The notes beneath the pieces are model-generated. The model was not told where the DNA came from. It searched no databases and saw only the letters and a program-made list of their open reading frames with translations. Below, in pieces: positions 15,180-22,883 of a stretch of DNA of 64,000 bases; within the stretch, counting starts at the first letter, position 1, and every line of letters begins with the position of its first letter. A program made the position numbers and the translations under genes. The stretch is from Gordonia sp. SL306 (GTDB taxonomy: Bacteria > Actinomycetota > Actinomycetes > Mycobacteriales > Mycobacteriaceae), in contig NZ_CP113063.1 in assembly GCF_026625785.1 (NCBI RefSeq), positions 3,658,001-3,722,000 of the forward strand. Reading direction: 5' to 3'.

Positions 15180-16862
15180 TCACCGCGATGGTGCGGTCTC
15201 GGGAACCGCGAACGCCCCGGCGGCCATCTCGATCGCCGCGTTCTCGGTTGCCTTGTAGTGCAGCTTCTTCCCGGTCGCCGAGACCGGCAGCGAGTCGATG
15301 AACCGATACGCCCGCGGGCGTTTGAACTGCGACAGCATCGGGTGCGCTCGGCAGTACGCGTCGAGCGCTGCCACGCTGGGCGACGCGCCGTCGGCCGGCA
15401 GGACGTACGCGACCACCAGCTGCCCCCAGCGGTCGTCCGGGACCCCGACGACGAGCGAGTCGGCGACGTCGGGATGGCCGTTGAGTGCCTCCTCCACCTG
15501 GACCGGATGGACGTTCTCACCACCGGAGATGAGCATGTCGTCCTTGCGGCCCACGATCGTCACGAACTCGTCGGCGTCCCAGGTGGCCAGATCACCGATG
15601 TGCAGCCAGCTGCCGTGGTACTTTGCCTTCTCCTGACTCGGTGAATCGTAATAGGCGGCCGCGCATTTCGGTGATCGGATGATCACCTCGCCGACTTCGG
15701 CCCCGTCGCGGGCGACCACCTCGTCGGGCCCGGCGAGACGTCCGTCGTCGTGCACCGTGACCACGCGGACGTCGTCGTCGATGCAGGCACGACCGGCGGT
15801 CCCGGCACGGTCCGGCAGGTCGGTGGGTCGCAGGAAGGTGTTCCAGAATCCCTCGGTGCTCCCGTAGCCGTTGAAGATCCGCGGGGTGAGGATCTCCTGG
15901 TAGCGCAGCGTCGCCTCACGTTCCAGCGGTGCGCCCATGGTGACGATGCCGTTGAGGCTGGACAGATCTCGTGGTTTCGCCTGCTGGGCGGTGGCGAGCA
16001 TGGCCAGATTGGTCGGCGCACCGATCAGGAAGGTCAGCCGGTACTTCTCCACCCAGTCGAGGGTCTGGTCCGGATCGAACGCCCGCATCGGCACCAGCGA
16101 CGACCCGAGATAGAAGGTCGGGTTCGGTCCCGCGCAGTAGAGGCCGCCCCGATGGAACCAGGGCGTCATGTTCAGGGTGCGGTCCTCGGGCGACAGCGGG
16201 AAAGCCATGATGACGTCATGCGCGGAGAAGATCTCGATCGCGCTGTTCATCGGTACCGCCTTGGGCATGCCCGTGGTACCCGAGGTGTACAGGCGGGTGG
16301 TCTCGTCGAAGACCGTGCGGGGGATCGTCGGCGGATTCGGCTCGATGTCGGTGAGCGCGGCGAATCGCAACGACGTCGGGGCGTCGATGAGTGCGCCGTC
16401 GCCGACCCCGATCAGGACGTCGGGTGTGTGGTCGGCGCGTGCGATCGCCTCGGCCACCATCGGGGTGAGATCTGTTTCGTAGACATAGATCCGGGGTCGG
16501 CTGATGTCGAGGATCACCGCTGTCTCGCCGGCGGCCAGTCGGAAGTTCACCGGCGAACCCACCACTCCGGTCGCCTGCGTCGCCAGATACAGCTGCGCGA
16601 ATTCCGGACCGTTGAGCAACTGGTACGCGATCACATCGCCGGGCTCCACGCCGAGGCCGGTGAGAGCGGTCGCAATGCGGTCGACCGCGTCGCCCAGCTG
16701 TGCGTAGGTCCATTCGGTATCGTTGACCGGGTCGATCATCGCGGTGGCATCGGCATAGCGGTTGACGTTGCGGCGGAAGCCGTTCAGGTAGGTGAATTCG
16801 TTCTCGAAGAAGCTCCGGTACTGATGGGCGTCGTAGACGTATTTTGAGTCGCTTGTGCTCAT
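15180..16862 (-). CDS. AMP-dependent acyl-CoA synthetase, candidate cyclohexanecarboxylate-CoA ligase (AliA role)
   Basis: 560 residues, ANL superfamily. P-loop 'TSGTTGMPK' at 193-201, 'YGSTEGFWNTF' (A5-like), 'HIGDLATWDADEF' with hinge region after it, 'SGGENVHPVQVEEAL' (A8), and A10 'SATGKKLHYK' with catalytic Lys at about 532. It would activate a carboxylic acid with ATP to the CoA thioester. Start ATG 16862 with GGAG 12 nt upstream. Lies 33 nt below the BadH-like gene in the same operon, which is the reason for the ring-acid proposal; the sequence itself does not fix the substrate. Confidence 0.88.
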   Translation of the reverse strand: MSTSDSKYVYDAHQYRSFFENEFTYLNGFRRNVNRYADATAMIDPVNDTEWTYAQLGDAVDRIATALTGLGVEPGDVIAYQLLNGPEFAQLYLATQATGVVGSPVNFRLAAGETAVILDISRPRIYVYETDLTPMVAEAIARADHTPDVLIGVGDGALIDAPTSLRFAALTDIEPNPPTIPRTVFDETTRLYTSGTTGMPKAVPMNSAIEIFSAHDVIMAFPLSPEDRTLNMTPWFHRGGLYCAGPNPTFYLGSSLVPMRAFDPDQTLDWVEKYRLTFLIGAPTNLAMLATAQQAKPRDLSSLNGIVTMGAPLEREATLRYQEILTPRIFNGYGSTEGFWNTFLRPTDLPDRAGTAGRACIDDDVRVVTVHDDGRLAGPDEVVARDGAEVGEVIIRSPKCAAAYYDSPSQEKAKYHGSWLHIGDLATWDADEFVTIVGRKDDMLISGGENVHPVQVEEALNGHPDVADSLVVGVPDDRWGQLVVAYVLPADGASPSVAALDAYCRAHPMLSQFKRPRAYRFIDSLPVSATGKKLHYKATENAAIEMAAGAFAVPETAPSR

Positions 16863-16895
16863 GGCGAGGTCTCCGGTGATCCGTTGAGTGGCCGG

Positions 16896-17645
16896 TCAAC
16901 CGGCCATGGTGAGTCCGCCGCTGACACTGATCACCTGTCCGGTGATGAACGACGCTGCGGGAGAGGCGAAGAACAGAACGGGCGCGGCGACTTCGTCGGG
17001 GCGGGCGAGGCGCCGGAACGGGATCGCCTTGATCAGGGCCGCTTTCAGCTTGTCGTCCTGGGCCTGGAAGAGCGGGGTGTCGGTGGGACCGGGGCACACC
17101 GCGTTCACCGTGATCTGGTGACGGGCCATTTCGCGGGCCAAGGACTTGGACAATGCGATCACCCCGCCCTTGGCGCCGGCATAGATGCTCTCGCCGGAGC
17201 TCCCGACCCGGCCGGCATCGGAGGCGAGGTTGATGACCCGCCCACCCTGCCAGTCGTGACGTTTCGATGCCTCGACCATCCCGGGCAGGAAGGCGCTGGC
17301 CGTGTGCACCGGACCGAGGTAGTTGATCGCGACCACCTTCTCGGCGAACTCTGTTGTCGCGTTGAGGAATTGGCCGGTGCGGTCCCAGCCTGCGGCGTTG
17401 ACCAGGATGTCGGGGACACCGACCTCCGCGTCGACTGCGTCGCGTAACGCGTCGACCGTGGCGCGGTCCGCGACGTCGACGCCCATCGGGATGATCTTCG
17501 CGTTGTGCTCGGCGGTCTGTTTCGCCGCGTCGAGATTCAGGTCCGCGGCCACCACGGTGGTGCCCCGTTCGGCGAACCCGAGGGCGACGGCCCGGCCGAT
17601 CCCGGATCCGGCGCCGGTGACGACGGCGATGCTGGTGGTGCTCAT
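16896..17645 (-). CDS. badH: SDR dehydrogenase, BadH-like (2-hydroxycyclohexanecarboxyl-CoA dehydrogenase)
   Basis: 249 residues, classical short-chain dehydrogenase: 'TGAGSGIG' at 10-17, 'NAAG' at 83-86, catalytic Ser142, Tyr155 and Lys159. Several stretches match R. palustris BadH as I remember it: 'LVNAAGWD', 'SDAGRVGSSGESIYAGAKGG', 'VCPGPTDT' and the C-terminus 'FITGQVISVSGGLTMAG'. BadH oxidises 2-hydroxy- to 2-ketocyclohexanecarboxyl-CoA with NAD. The next gene upstream is BadI-like, the enzyme that would cleave that product, which strengthens the call. An alternative is a generic 3-hydroxyacyl-CoA SDR. Confidence 0.75.
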   Translation of the reverse strand: MSTTSIAVVTGAGSGIGRAVALGFAERGTTVVAADLNLDAAKQTAEHNAKIIPMGVDVADRATVDALRDAVDAEVGVPDILVNAAGWDRTGQFLNATTEFAEKVVAINYLGPVHTASAFLPGMVEASKRHDWQGGRVINLASDAGRVGSSGESIYAGAKGGVIALSKSLAREMARHQITVNAVCPGPTDTPLFQAQDDKLKAALIKAIPFRRLARPDEVAAPVLFFASPAASFITGQVISVSGGLTMAG

Positions 17646-17682
17646 GATGGATGACTCCTGGTGGTCGAGGTGGCTTCGGCGG

Positions 17683-18474
17683 TCAGGCGCCGACGTACTT
17701 GTTGAACTCGGGTTGACGCTTGTCGGCGAACGCCTGGGCCCCCTCGAGACCTTCGGGGGAGTGGGTGAACAGGTCGAGTGCGCTCATCGCCATGTTGGAC
17801 AGGCCTGCCTGGTGATCGGTGTCGGCGTTGAAGCTCTGCTTGAGGAATCTGATGGTGGTCGGTGACTTCTCGGCGATCTCGGCGGCGACCTTCTTGGCCT
17901 CGTCGAGCAGGTCGGCGGCCGGCACGACCCAGTTGACCAGGCCCCAGCGCTCGGCGGTCTCGGCGTCGTATTGGCGGCACAGGTACCAGATCTCGCGTGC
18001 CCGCTTCTCGCCGACGATGCGCGCGAGGAAGGCGGAGCCGAAGCCCGCGTCGAAGGAACCAACCTTGGGCCCCGACTGTCCGAATCGGGCGGTGTCCGCG
18101 GCGATGGTGAGGTCGCAGAGCACGTGGAGGACGTGCCCACCACCGATGGCCAGACCGTTGACCGCGGCGATGACCGGCTTGGGGATATCGCGAATTATCT
18201 TGTGCAGGTTGCCGATCTCGAACATCCCGCTCTCCGATGGCCCGTAGTCGCCGGTCTCGGCGCGCTGCTTGACGTCGCCCCCGGTACAGAAGGCCTTCTC
18301 GCCGGCGCCGGTGAGGATCACGGTCTGGACGCCCTTGTCGGCCCACGCGCGACGGAAGGCGCTGATCATCTCCTCGACGGTCTTCGCCCGAAAGGCGTTG
18401 TACCGCTGCGGGCGATTCATCATGATGATCGCGGTCGGGCCCTCGACGGTGTACTCGATGTCGTCGTAATCCAT
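17683..18474 (-). CDS. badI: Crotonase-fold enzyme, BadI-like (2-ketocyclohexanecarboxyl-CoA hydrolase)
   Basis: 263 residues, crotonase fold. Oxyanion segments 'FCTGGD' (62-67) and 'AIGGGHVL' (109-116); 'FGQSGPKVGSFDAGFG' at 131-146 and 'GEKRAREIWYLCRQY' belong to the BadI/MenB ring-forming or ring-cleaving branch. Length (260 in BadI, 285 or more in MenB) and the 'TGDY' region before 'IRDIPKPVIA' favour BadI; MenB is the alternative. BadI hydrolyses the 2-keto ring CoA thioester to pimelyl-CoA. ATG 18474 has AAGGAG and GGGAG upstream. First gene of the operon, behind the dyad at 18521. Confidence 0.72.
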   Translation of the reverse strand: MDYDDIEYTVEGPTAIIMMNRPQRYNAFRAKTVEEMISAFRRAWADKGVQTVILTGAGEKAFCTGGDVKQRAETGDYGPSESGMFEIGNLHKIIRDIPKPVIAAVNGLAIGGGHVLHVLCDLTIAADTARFGQSGPKVGSFDAGFGSAFLARIVGEKRAREIWYLCRQYDAETAERWGLVNWVVPAADLLDEAKKVAAEIAEKSPTTIRFLKQSFNADTDHQAGLSNMAMSALDLFTHSPEGLEGAQAFADKRQPEFNKYVGA

Positions 18475-18520
18475 GTCTCCCACTCCTTCTGTCGTCGCGG
18501 TATGTGACCGCGCTTTCATA

Positions 18521-18540
18521 GTGAATGAACGTACATTCAC
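18521..18540. promoter_or_regulatory. Candidate operator upstream of the Bad/Ali-like operon
   Basis: A 20-bp dyad, arms GTGAATG (18521-18527) and CATTCAC (18534-18540) around ACGT, symmetrical at 18 of 20 positions. It lies about 47 bp before the badI-like start codon. TetR regulators of acyl-CoA pathways often bind sites of this size; the TetR encoded at the operon's end is the natural candidate. Confidence 0.55.
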
Positions 18541-18599
18541 CAATAAAGGCGTGTCAAGGGTCACACCGGGCCGAGGCCCGGCGCCGTGAGGGGGCCGAC

Positions 18600-19193
18600 T
18601 CAGAACGGTGGTGAGCTGGTGATGAGGAATCGCGCGGGTCGGTCGGCGCGGTTGTGCCAGCGGTGGCGGACGGTCGCGGCGTAATACAGAACGTCGCCGG
18701 GGGCGAGTCGATAGGTGACTGCGCCGACTTCGATCTCCAGCAGGCCGTCGAGAACGTAGACGAACTCCTCGCCGGCATGCTCGGTCGCCGACGACGCCGA
18801 AGTGCCTGGGCCGGCGGTGATCTCGTTGGCCGCCATCACCGCGCTGCGACGTGCGCACCGGCGCATGGTGGCCCCGGGGGACGCCTCGAGCAGCGGTCCG
18901 TCGGCGGCGCGCACCAGGGACACGTCGTCATCGGGAGGGCTCAGCAGCTCGTGAGCGGTCGTTCCGAGCGACCGGGCGATGGTGTGCAGATTGAGGATGC
19001 TGGGAACGGTGTGTCCGTTCTCGGACTGCGACAGAAAGGACTGGGACAACCCGGTGCGCTGGGCGAGCGCCTGGAGGGTCAGCCCGGCGTTCTTGCGGGC
19101 GGATCGGATGGCGGCGCCGAGCGTGACGGCGAGCGCAGACGCGTCCTCGTTCTGATCCCCGACATCGGGCGCCGCCTCGTGCACGCGTCTCAC
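18600..19193 (-). CDS. XRE-family regulator with C-terminal cupin
   Basis: 197 residues. Residues about 20-80 form an XRE HTH ('LGAAIRSARKNAGLTLQALAQ', 'GLSQSFLSQSENG'), and the C-terminal 80 residues a cupin barrel ('HAGEEFVYVLDGLLEI', 'YRLAPGDVLYYAATVRHRWHN'). Proteins of this build (MerR-independent, PuuR/SutR-like) sense small molecules through the cupin. GTG start. It diverges from the NCS2 permease operon (19336), 142 bp away, so it probably controls that cassette. The metal-ligand His of active cupins are partly present (HAGEE, H-R-W-H), and whether metal binds is unclear. Confidence 0.87.
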   Translation of the reverse strand: MRRVHEAAPDVGDQNEDASALAVTLGAAIRSARKNAGLTLQALAQRTGLSQSFLSQSENGHTVPSILNLHTIARSLGTTAHELLSPPDDDVSLVRAADGPLLEASPGATMRRCARRSAVMAANEITAGPGTSASSATEHAGEEFVYVLDGLLEIEVGAVTYRLAPGDVLYYAATVRHRWHNRADRPARFLITSSPPF

Positions 19194-19335
19194 GGTAATG
19201 GAGTGCAGCGGTGTATGCGCAGCGTGCGGCGCCGCGGGGGACGTTTACACGGCGGTCACAATATGGGTAGCACTGAAGAAATATTCGATCTGTTCAATAT
19301 CGACTGCCCGCTCCTCAACGCTCAACGGAGAACAC

Positions 19336-20721
19336 ATGTCGGAACACACGGTCGATGTCAGACCCCAATGGGGACGCTTGGTCGCGTTCGCCATGCAGCA
19401 CGTCCTCATCATGTATACGGGATGCATCACGGTGCCCTTGGTCTTCGGTGCCGCGGTCGGGCTCGACAGCTCTGACATCGCGTTCTTGATCAGCGCCGAC
19501 CTGCTCGTCGCCGGCATCGTGACGGCGCTGCAGAGCTTCGGATTGGGTCGCATCGTCGGCGTCAGACTCCCGATCGTGTGCGGCGCGACCTTCAGCGGGC
19601 TGACGCCGATGATCCTGATCGCGCAGAAGTACGGCCTGCAGGCCGTCTACGGCTCGATGCTCATCGGCGGCGTCGTGGGGCTGGCGCTCGCGATCCCGTT
19701 CTCGCGGGTGATCCGGTTCTTTCCCGCTCTGGTCACCGGCAGCGTGCTCACGGTCATCGGGCTGTCCCTGATCGGCGTGGCGGGTGGTCTCATCGTCGGG
19801 TCCGATTCGGCGGCACCGGATTACGCCTCCCCTCGGAACCTGCTGGTGGCCGCGGTCGTCGTGGTGGTCGCGCTGGGGCTGTTGTGCCTCGGGAGAGGGT
19901 TGTGGTCGCAGCTGGCCGTGCTCATCGCCCTCATCGCGGGCACCGCTCTCGCCGCGAGCCTGGGGATGTTCGATCTCGGTGCGCTCGGTTCCGCCTCCTG
20001 GGTGGGATTCCCCGCGCCCTTCCACTTCGGCGTCCCGCACTTCCCGATCGCCGCGGTGGTGTCGATGAGCATCGTCATGACCGTGGTGTTCGCCGAATCC
20101 ACGGCCAGCATGCTCGCCGTCTCGGAGATCACCGGCAAGAAGCTCAGCACCGGGGACCTCGCTCGGGGACTCGTCGGAGACGGGATCTCGGGTGTGCTCG
20201 GCGGCATCTTCGCCGGCTTCATCGACACCGTCTTCGGGCAGAACGTCGGCGCGGTGGCCACCAGTCGCATGCACAGCCGGTTCGTCACCGGTGCCAGCGG
20301 GTTGATCCTCATCGTGTTGGCCCTGATCCCGAAGATGGGTGCCTCGGTCGCGGCGCTCCCCGGCCCGGTTGTCGGCGGCGTCGGGCTCGTGTTGTTCGGC
20401 ACGGTCACGATGATCGGCATCCGGACGCTCGCCCAGATCGACCTCAACGATCATGTCAACGTGGCGATCGCCGCGACGTCGATCGGGATCGGATTGCTGC
20501 CCGAATACGTCCCGGACATGCTCGAACGGCTTCCCGATGCCATGCAGATCATCTTCGGCAGCGGTATCACCCTCACGGCGATCGTGGCTTTCACGCTCAA
20601 TCTCGTGTTCCGCCACTCACCCTTGCGCAGGCGTGTCGCCGCGGAGCCGGTGACGAACGAGACCACCGACATCGTGGTCGTCCCCGCAGAACAGCCGGCC
20701 ACCGTGAAAGGCAGCGCATAG
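19336..20721 (+). CDS. NCS2-family nucleobase:cation symporter (uracil/xanthine permease type)
   Basis: 461 residues, about 12-14 hydrophobic segments. The nucleobase-ascorbate transporter pattern is clear: 'MQHVLIMYTGCITVPLVFG' at the start, 'TVVFAESTASMLAVSEITGKK' region and 'FGQNVGAVATSRMHSRFVTGASG' region, equivalent to the QN/SRxV motifs of UapA and UraA. ATG 19336 with ACGGAG upstream; the frame runs further up but would include a weak extension. The stop TAG abuts the ATG of the next gene (oxygenase), so the two are co-transcribed. Substrate may be a purine, uracil or urate-like ring; context with an oxygenase suggests uptake of something to be oxidised. Confidence 0.87.
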   Translation: MSEHTVDVRPQWGRLVAFAMQHVLIMYTGCITVPLVFGAAVGLDSSDIAFLISADLLVAGIVTALQSFGLGRIVGVRLPIVCGATFSGLTPMILIAQKYGLQAVYGSMLIGGVVGLALAIPFSRVIRFFPALVTGSVLTVIGLSLIGVAGGLIVGSDSAAPDYASPRNLLVAAVVVVVALGLLCLGRGLWSQLAVLIALIAGTALAASLGMFDLGALGSASWVGFPAPFHFGVPHFPIAAVVSMSIVMTVVFAESTASMLAVSEITGKKLSTGDLARGLVGDGISGVLGGIFAGFIDTVFGQNVGAVATSRMHSRFVTGASGLILIVLALIPKMGASVAALPGPVVGGVGLVLFGTVTMIGIRTLAQIDLNDHVNVAIAATSIGIGLLPEYVPDMLERLPDAMQIIFGSGITLTAIVAFTLNLVFRHSPLRRRVAAEPVTNETTDIVVVPAEQPATVKGSA

Positions 20722-21783
20722 ATGAGTCAGCCCGAACCCGGCGACCCCTTCGTCGTCCCGACCGTCGACATCTCGGCCTATGTCGGTGAGGGGTCGACGA
20801 CAGCGCGCCGCGACGTGGCGCGTGCGATCGATGATGCCTGTGCCACGGTCGGTTTCATCCAGATCGTCGGCCACGGCATCCCCGATCCCGTGATCGAGGG
20901 CCTCACGTCGGCCGTCGACGACTTCTTCGGTCTCCGCCCCGAGGACAAGAAGCGGTATCGCGTGCCCGGCGCCAACCGCGGCTACACGGCACCCAAGACG
21001 GAGTCACTGAGCCTCAGTGCCGGCGTCGAGTCGGCCTCGCGGATGAACGACTTCTTCGAAGCGTTCAACGTCGGTGTGGAGGCCAGATCCTTCACCGGAC
21101 TCGATCTCGACGAAGCGGACTACGGCATCAACCTGTGGCCCGACATCGACGGGTACCGTGCGCGGATCGAGGCGTACTTCCAGGCGGCGCAACGTGTGGC
21201 CGGCACGCTCACGAGGATCTTCGCCGACGCGCTCGGAGAAGAACCCGACTTCTTCGAGCGGCTCACCGATCACTCGATCGATGTGCTGCGGATGAACAAC
21301 TACGCGCTGCCGCCGGGCACCGACGTCACGCTCGACGGCGACCTCACCGGCATGGGTGAGCACACCGATTTCGGCATCGTCACCGTGCTGTGGGCCGATC
21401 AGGTCCGAGGGCTGCAGGTACTCGCACGCGATGGATCGTGGCACGACGTGGAACCCGCCGACGGCGCGTTGCTGGTCAATCTGGGCGACCTGACGGCCCG
21501 TCTCACCAACGACCGCTGGATGTCCACACTGCACCGCGTGAGGCCGCCGGTGGTCGATGGCACCATCGAGCGTCGTCGGTCCGTGGCGTTCTTCCATGAC
21601 GGCAACGCCGACGCGGTCATCTCGACCTTGGCCAGTCACCTCGAGTACGACAACGGGCTCGCCTACGAGCCGATCACAGTGACCGATCACATCGCCGCGA
21701 AACTGGCCGGATCGCGCGGCGGGAAACTCAATTCCGCCGCGGTCCGGGAGGCCACCCGAGTGTTGCAGGCCGCCGAGAAATGA
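20722..21783 (+). CDS. Isopenicillin N synthase-like Fe(II)/2-oxoglutarate oxygenase
   Basis: 353 residues. N-terminal DIOX_N part ('FIQIVGHGIPDPVIEGL', 'DDFFGLRPEDKKRY') and C-terminal double-stranded beta-helix. Iron ligands: His214 and Asp216 in 'GEHTDFG' and His271 in 'TLHRVRPP'; 2-oxoglutarate-type Arg-x-Ser at 285-287 ('RRS'). ATG directly follows the permease stop; its own stop overlaps the hydrolase start by 4 nt (ATGA). A paralogue of roughly 65-70% identity by eye is at 37897. The permease partner makes a nucleobase-type substrate possible (thymine 7-hydroxylase of fungi belongs to this family), but the substrate is not known. Confidence 0.88.
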   Translation: MSQPEPGDPFVVPTVDISAYVGEGSTTARRDVARAIDDACATVGFIQIVGHGIPDPVIEGLTSAVDDFFGLRPEDKKRYRVPGANRGYTAPKTESLSLSAGVESASRMNDFFEAFNVGVEARSFTGLDLDEADYGINLWPDIDGYRARIEAYFQAAQRVAGTLTRIFADALGEEPDFFERLTDHSIDVLRMNNYALPPGTDVTLDGDLTGMGEHTDFGIVTVLWADQVRGLQVLARDGSWHDVEPADGALLVNLGDLTARLTNDRWMSTLHRVRPPVVDGTIERRRSVAFFHDGNADAVISTLASHLEYDNGLAYEPITVTDHIAAKLAGSRGGKLNSAAVREATRVLQAAEK

Positions 21784-22586
21784 TGACGCGCAACCCGGCC
21801 GCGGTTCTCATCCACGGCGCCTGGGCCGGCCCCTGGGTCTGGGACCTGGTGACGCCGTACCTGGCCGAGGCCGGGATCGATACGCGGTGTCCGGACCTTC
21901 CGGGGTCGGGTACCTGGGAGCCGTTCGAGGCCGTCGCACTACCGGACCTGGTGGACCATGTCGTCGGGGAGCTCGGCGACATCGAGGGGCCGATGGTCGT
22001 GATCGGCCACAGCGGCGGTGGCGTGGTGGCGACCGCCGTCGCCGAACGGCTCTGCCGGACAGGCGATACGCGGCCGGCCGGCCTCGGTGTCGTCGCGGGG
22101 ATGATGCTGCCCGCCGGGATGGATTTCGGCGAGTTGTGTGACGCCGCAGGACTGACTGCGCCGGTGGGCATCTCGGCTTTCACGGAACCGACCGCGGACG
22201 GTCGGGGAACCATCGTCGGTGCGGCGGCCGCCGCAGCGGTCTTCTTCCATGACGCCCCGCCCGCATTGTCGGTGAATGCGGCCCGCCGTCTGGTGCCGCA
22301 GCTGGAGAGCGCACGGCTGATCGCGCCGGACTGGACGCCCGACGGTGCCGGCGCGTTGCCGAGGCTCTATGTGGAGGCCACGCGGGATCGTTCGGTGCCA
22401 CTGGCCGCGCAGCGCGCGATGCAGCGATTGAGTCCGGGAGCGCGGATCGTGACACTGGAATCCGACCACGCCCCGCAGTTGTCACGGCCCGCCGAGTTGA
22501 GCCGGATCCTGGCGGAGTTCGTCCTCGACGTCCGGGATCGGGCCGAACCGTCGCGATCGCCGGTGCCCGCGGGCGCCGATCGGTGA
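21780..22586 (+). CDS. Alpha/beta-hydrolase (AB_hydrolase_6, methyl-esterase-like)
   Basis: 268 residues. 'LIHGAWAGPWVW' near the N-terminus, nucleophile elbow 'GHSGGGVVA' with Ser78, and 'ESDHAPQLSRP' with probable base His230. This arrangement ('HGAW..WVW', 'D(H)x(P)xLS.P') is that of the plant methyl-esterase/hydroxynitrile-lyase-like group, common in actinobacteria. ATG 21780 overlaps the oxygenase stop (ATGA), so translation is coupled. Third gene of the permease-oxygenase-hydrolase cassette; it may hydrolyse the oxygenase product (inference). C-terminal 15 residues are low-complexity. Confidence 0.82.
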   Translation: MMTRNPAAVLIHGAWAGPWVWDLVTPYLAEAGIDTRCPDLPGSGTWEPFEAVALPDLVDHVVGELGDIEGPMVVIGHSGGGVVATAVAERLCRTGDTRPAGLGVVAGMMLPAGMDFGELCDAAGLTAPVGISAFTEPTADGRGTIVGAAAAAAVFFHDAPPALSVNAARRLVPQLESARLIAPDWTPDGAGALPRLYVEATRDRSVPLAAQRAMQRLSPGARIVTLESDHAPQLSRPAELSRILAEFVLDVRDRAEPSRSPVPAGADR

Positions 22587-22612
22587 TGAGCCGCACGGGC
22601 TCCCGAGGCGGC

Positions 22613-22861
22613 TCAATCAAGGCCCTGCTGGGCGGTGCGGTCACCGCGGCGCACGGCGGCCCGCTGGACCAGGAAGATCGTCGTCCCCAGGACTCCGACC
22701 GCCAGTCCGACGAGGCACACCGCCAGCGTGCGGTCGCCACCCCAACCCGTCAGCCCCACCACGATCGCCGCCACGAGCCAGGCGAGCATGCCGGCGATGA
22801 TGACCGGCTCCGGGGCGCGCAAGACAGAAGGTAGTTCGGGGATGTCGGATGCGTCGGCCAT
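22613..22861 (-). CDS. DUF2530 small membrane protein
   Basis: 82 residues with two hydrophobic segments ('VIIAGMLAWLVAAIVVGLTG' and 'LAVCLVGLAVGVLGTTIFLV') and a basic C-terminus. Length, the 'EPVIIAGMLAW' opening and its place beside a MarR regulator match the mycobacterial DUF2530 protein that I remember as Rv0879c. ATG 22861 follows a leaderless -10 (TACTCT). Function unknown. Confidence 0.75.
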   Translation of the reverse strand: MADASDIPELPSVLRAPEPVIIAGMLAWLVAAIVVGLTGWGGDRTLAVCLVGLAVGVLGTTIFLVQRAAVRRGDRTAQQGLD

Positions 22862-22867
22862 GCCATC

Positions 22868-22877
22868 AGAGTAACTT
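22868..22877. promoter_or_regulatory. Overlapping divergent -10 hexamers (DUF2530 / azgA-type gene)
   Basis: On the plus strand TAACTT (22872-22877) ends 6 nt before the GTG at 22884. On the minus strand TACTCT (22873-22868) ends 6 nt before the ATG at 22861. The two hexamers share two base pairs, so both leaderless promoters cannot be occupied at once. Confidence 0.5.
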
Positions 22878-22883
22878 TCGACT

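Noticed and set aside
17683-18474. MenB (menaquinone) naphthoyl-CoA synthase
   Set aside because: Shares the GSFDAG region, but the chain is short, no other men genes are near, and the next gene is BadH-like. Kept only as the alternative.
19315-20616. 433-residue open frame opposite the NCS2 permease
   Set aside because: Asp/Arg/His-rich composition of an antisense frame in high-GC DNA, no domain, no start signal; the plus-strand frame is a clear membrane transporter.
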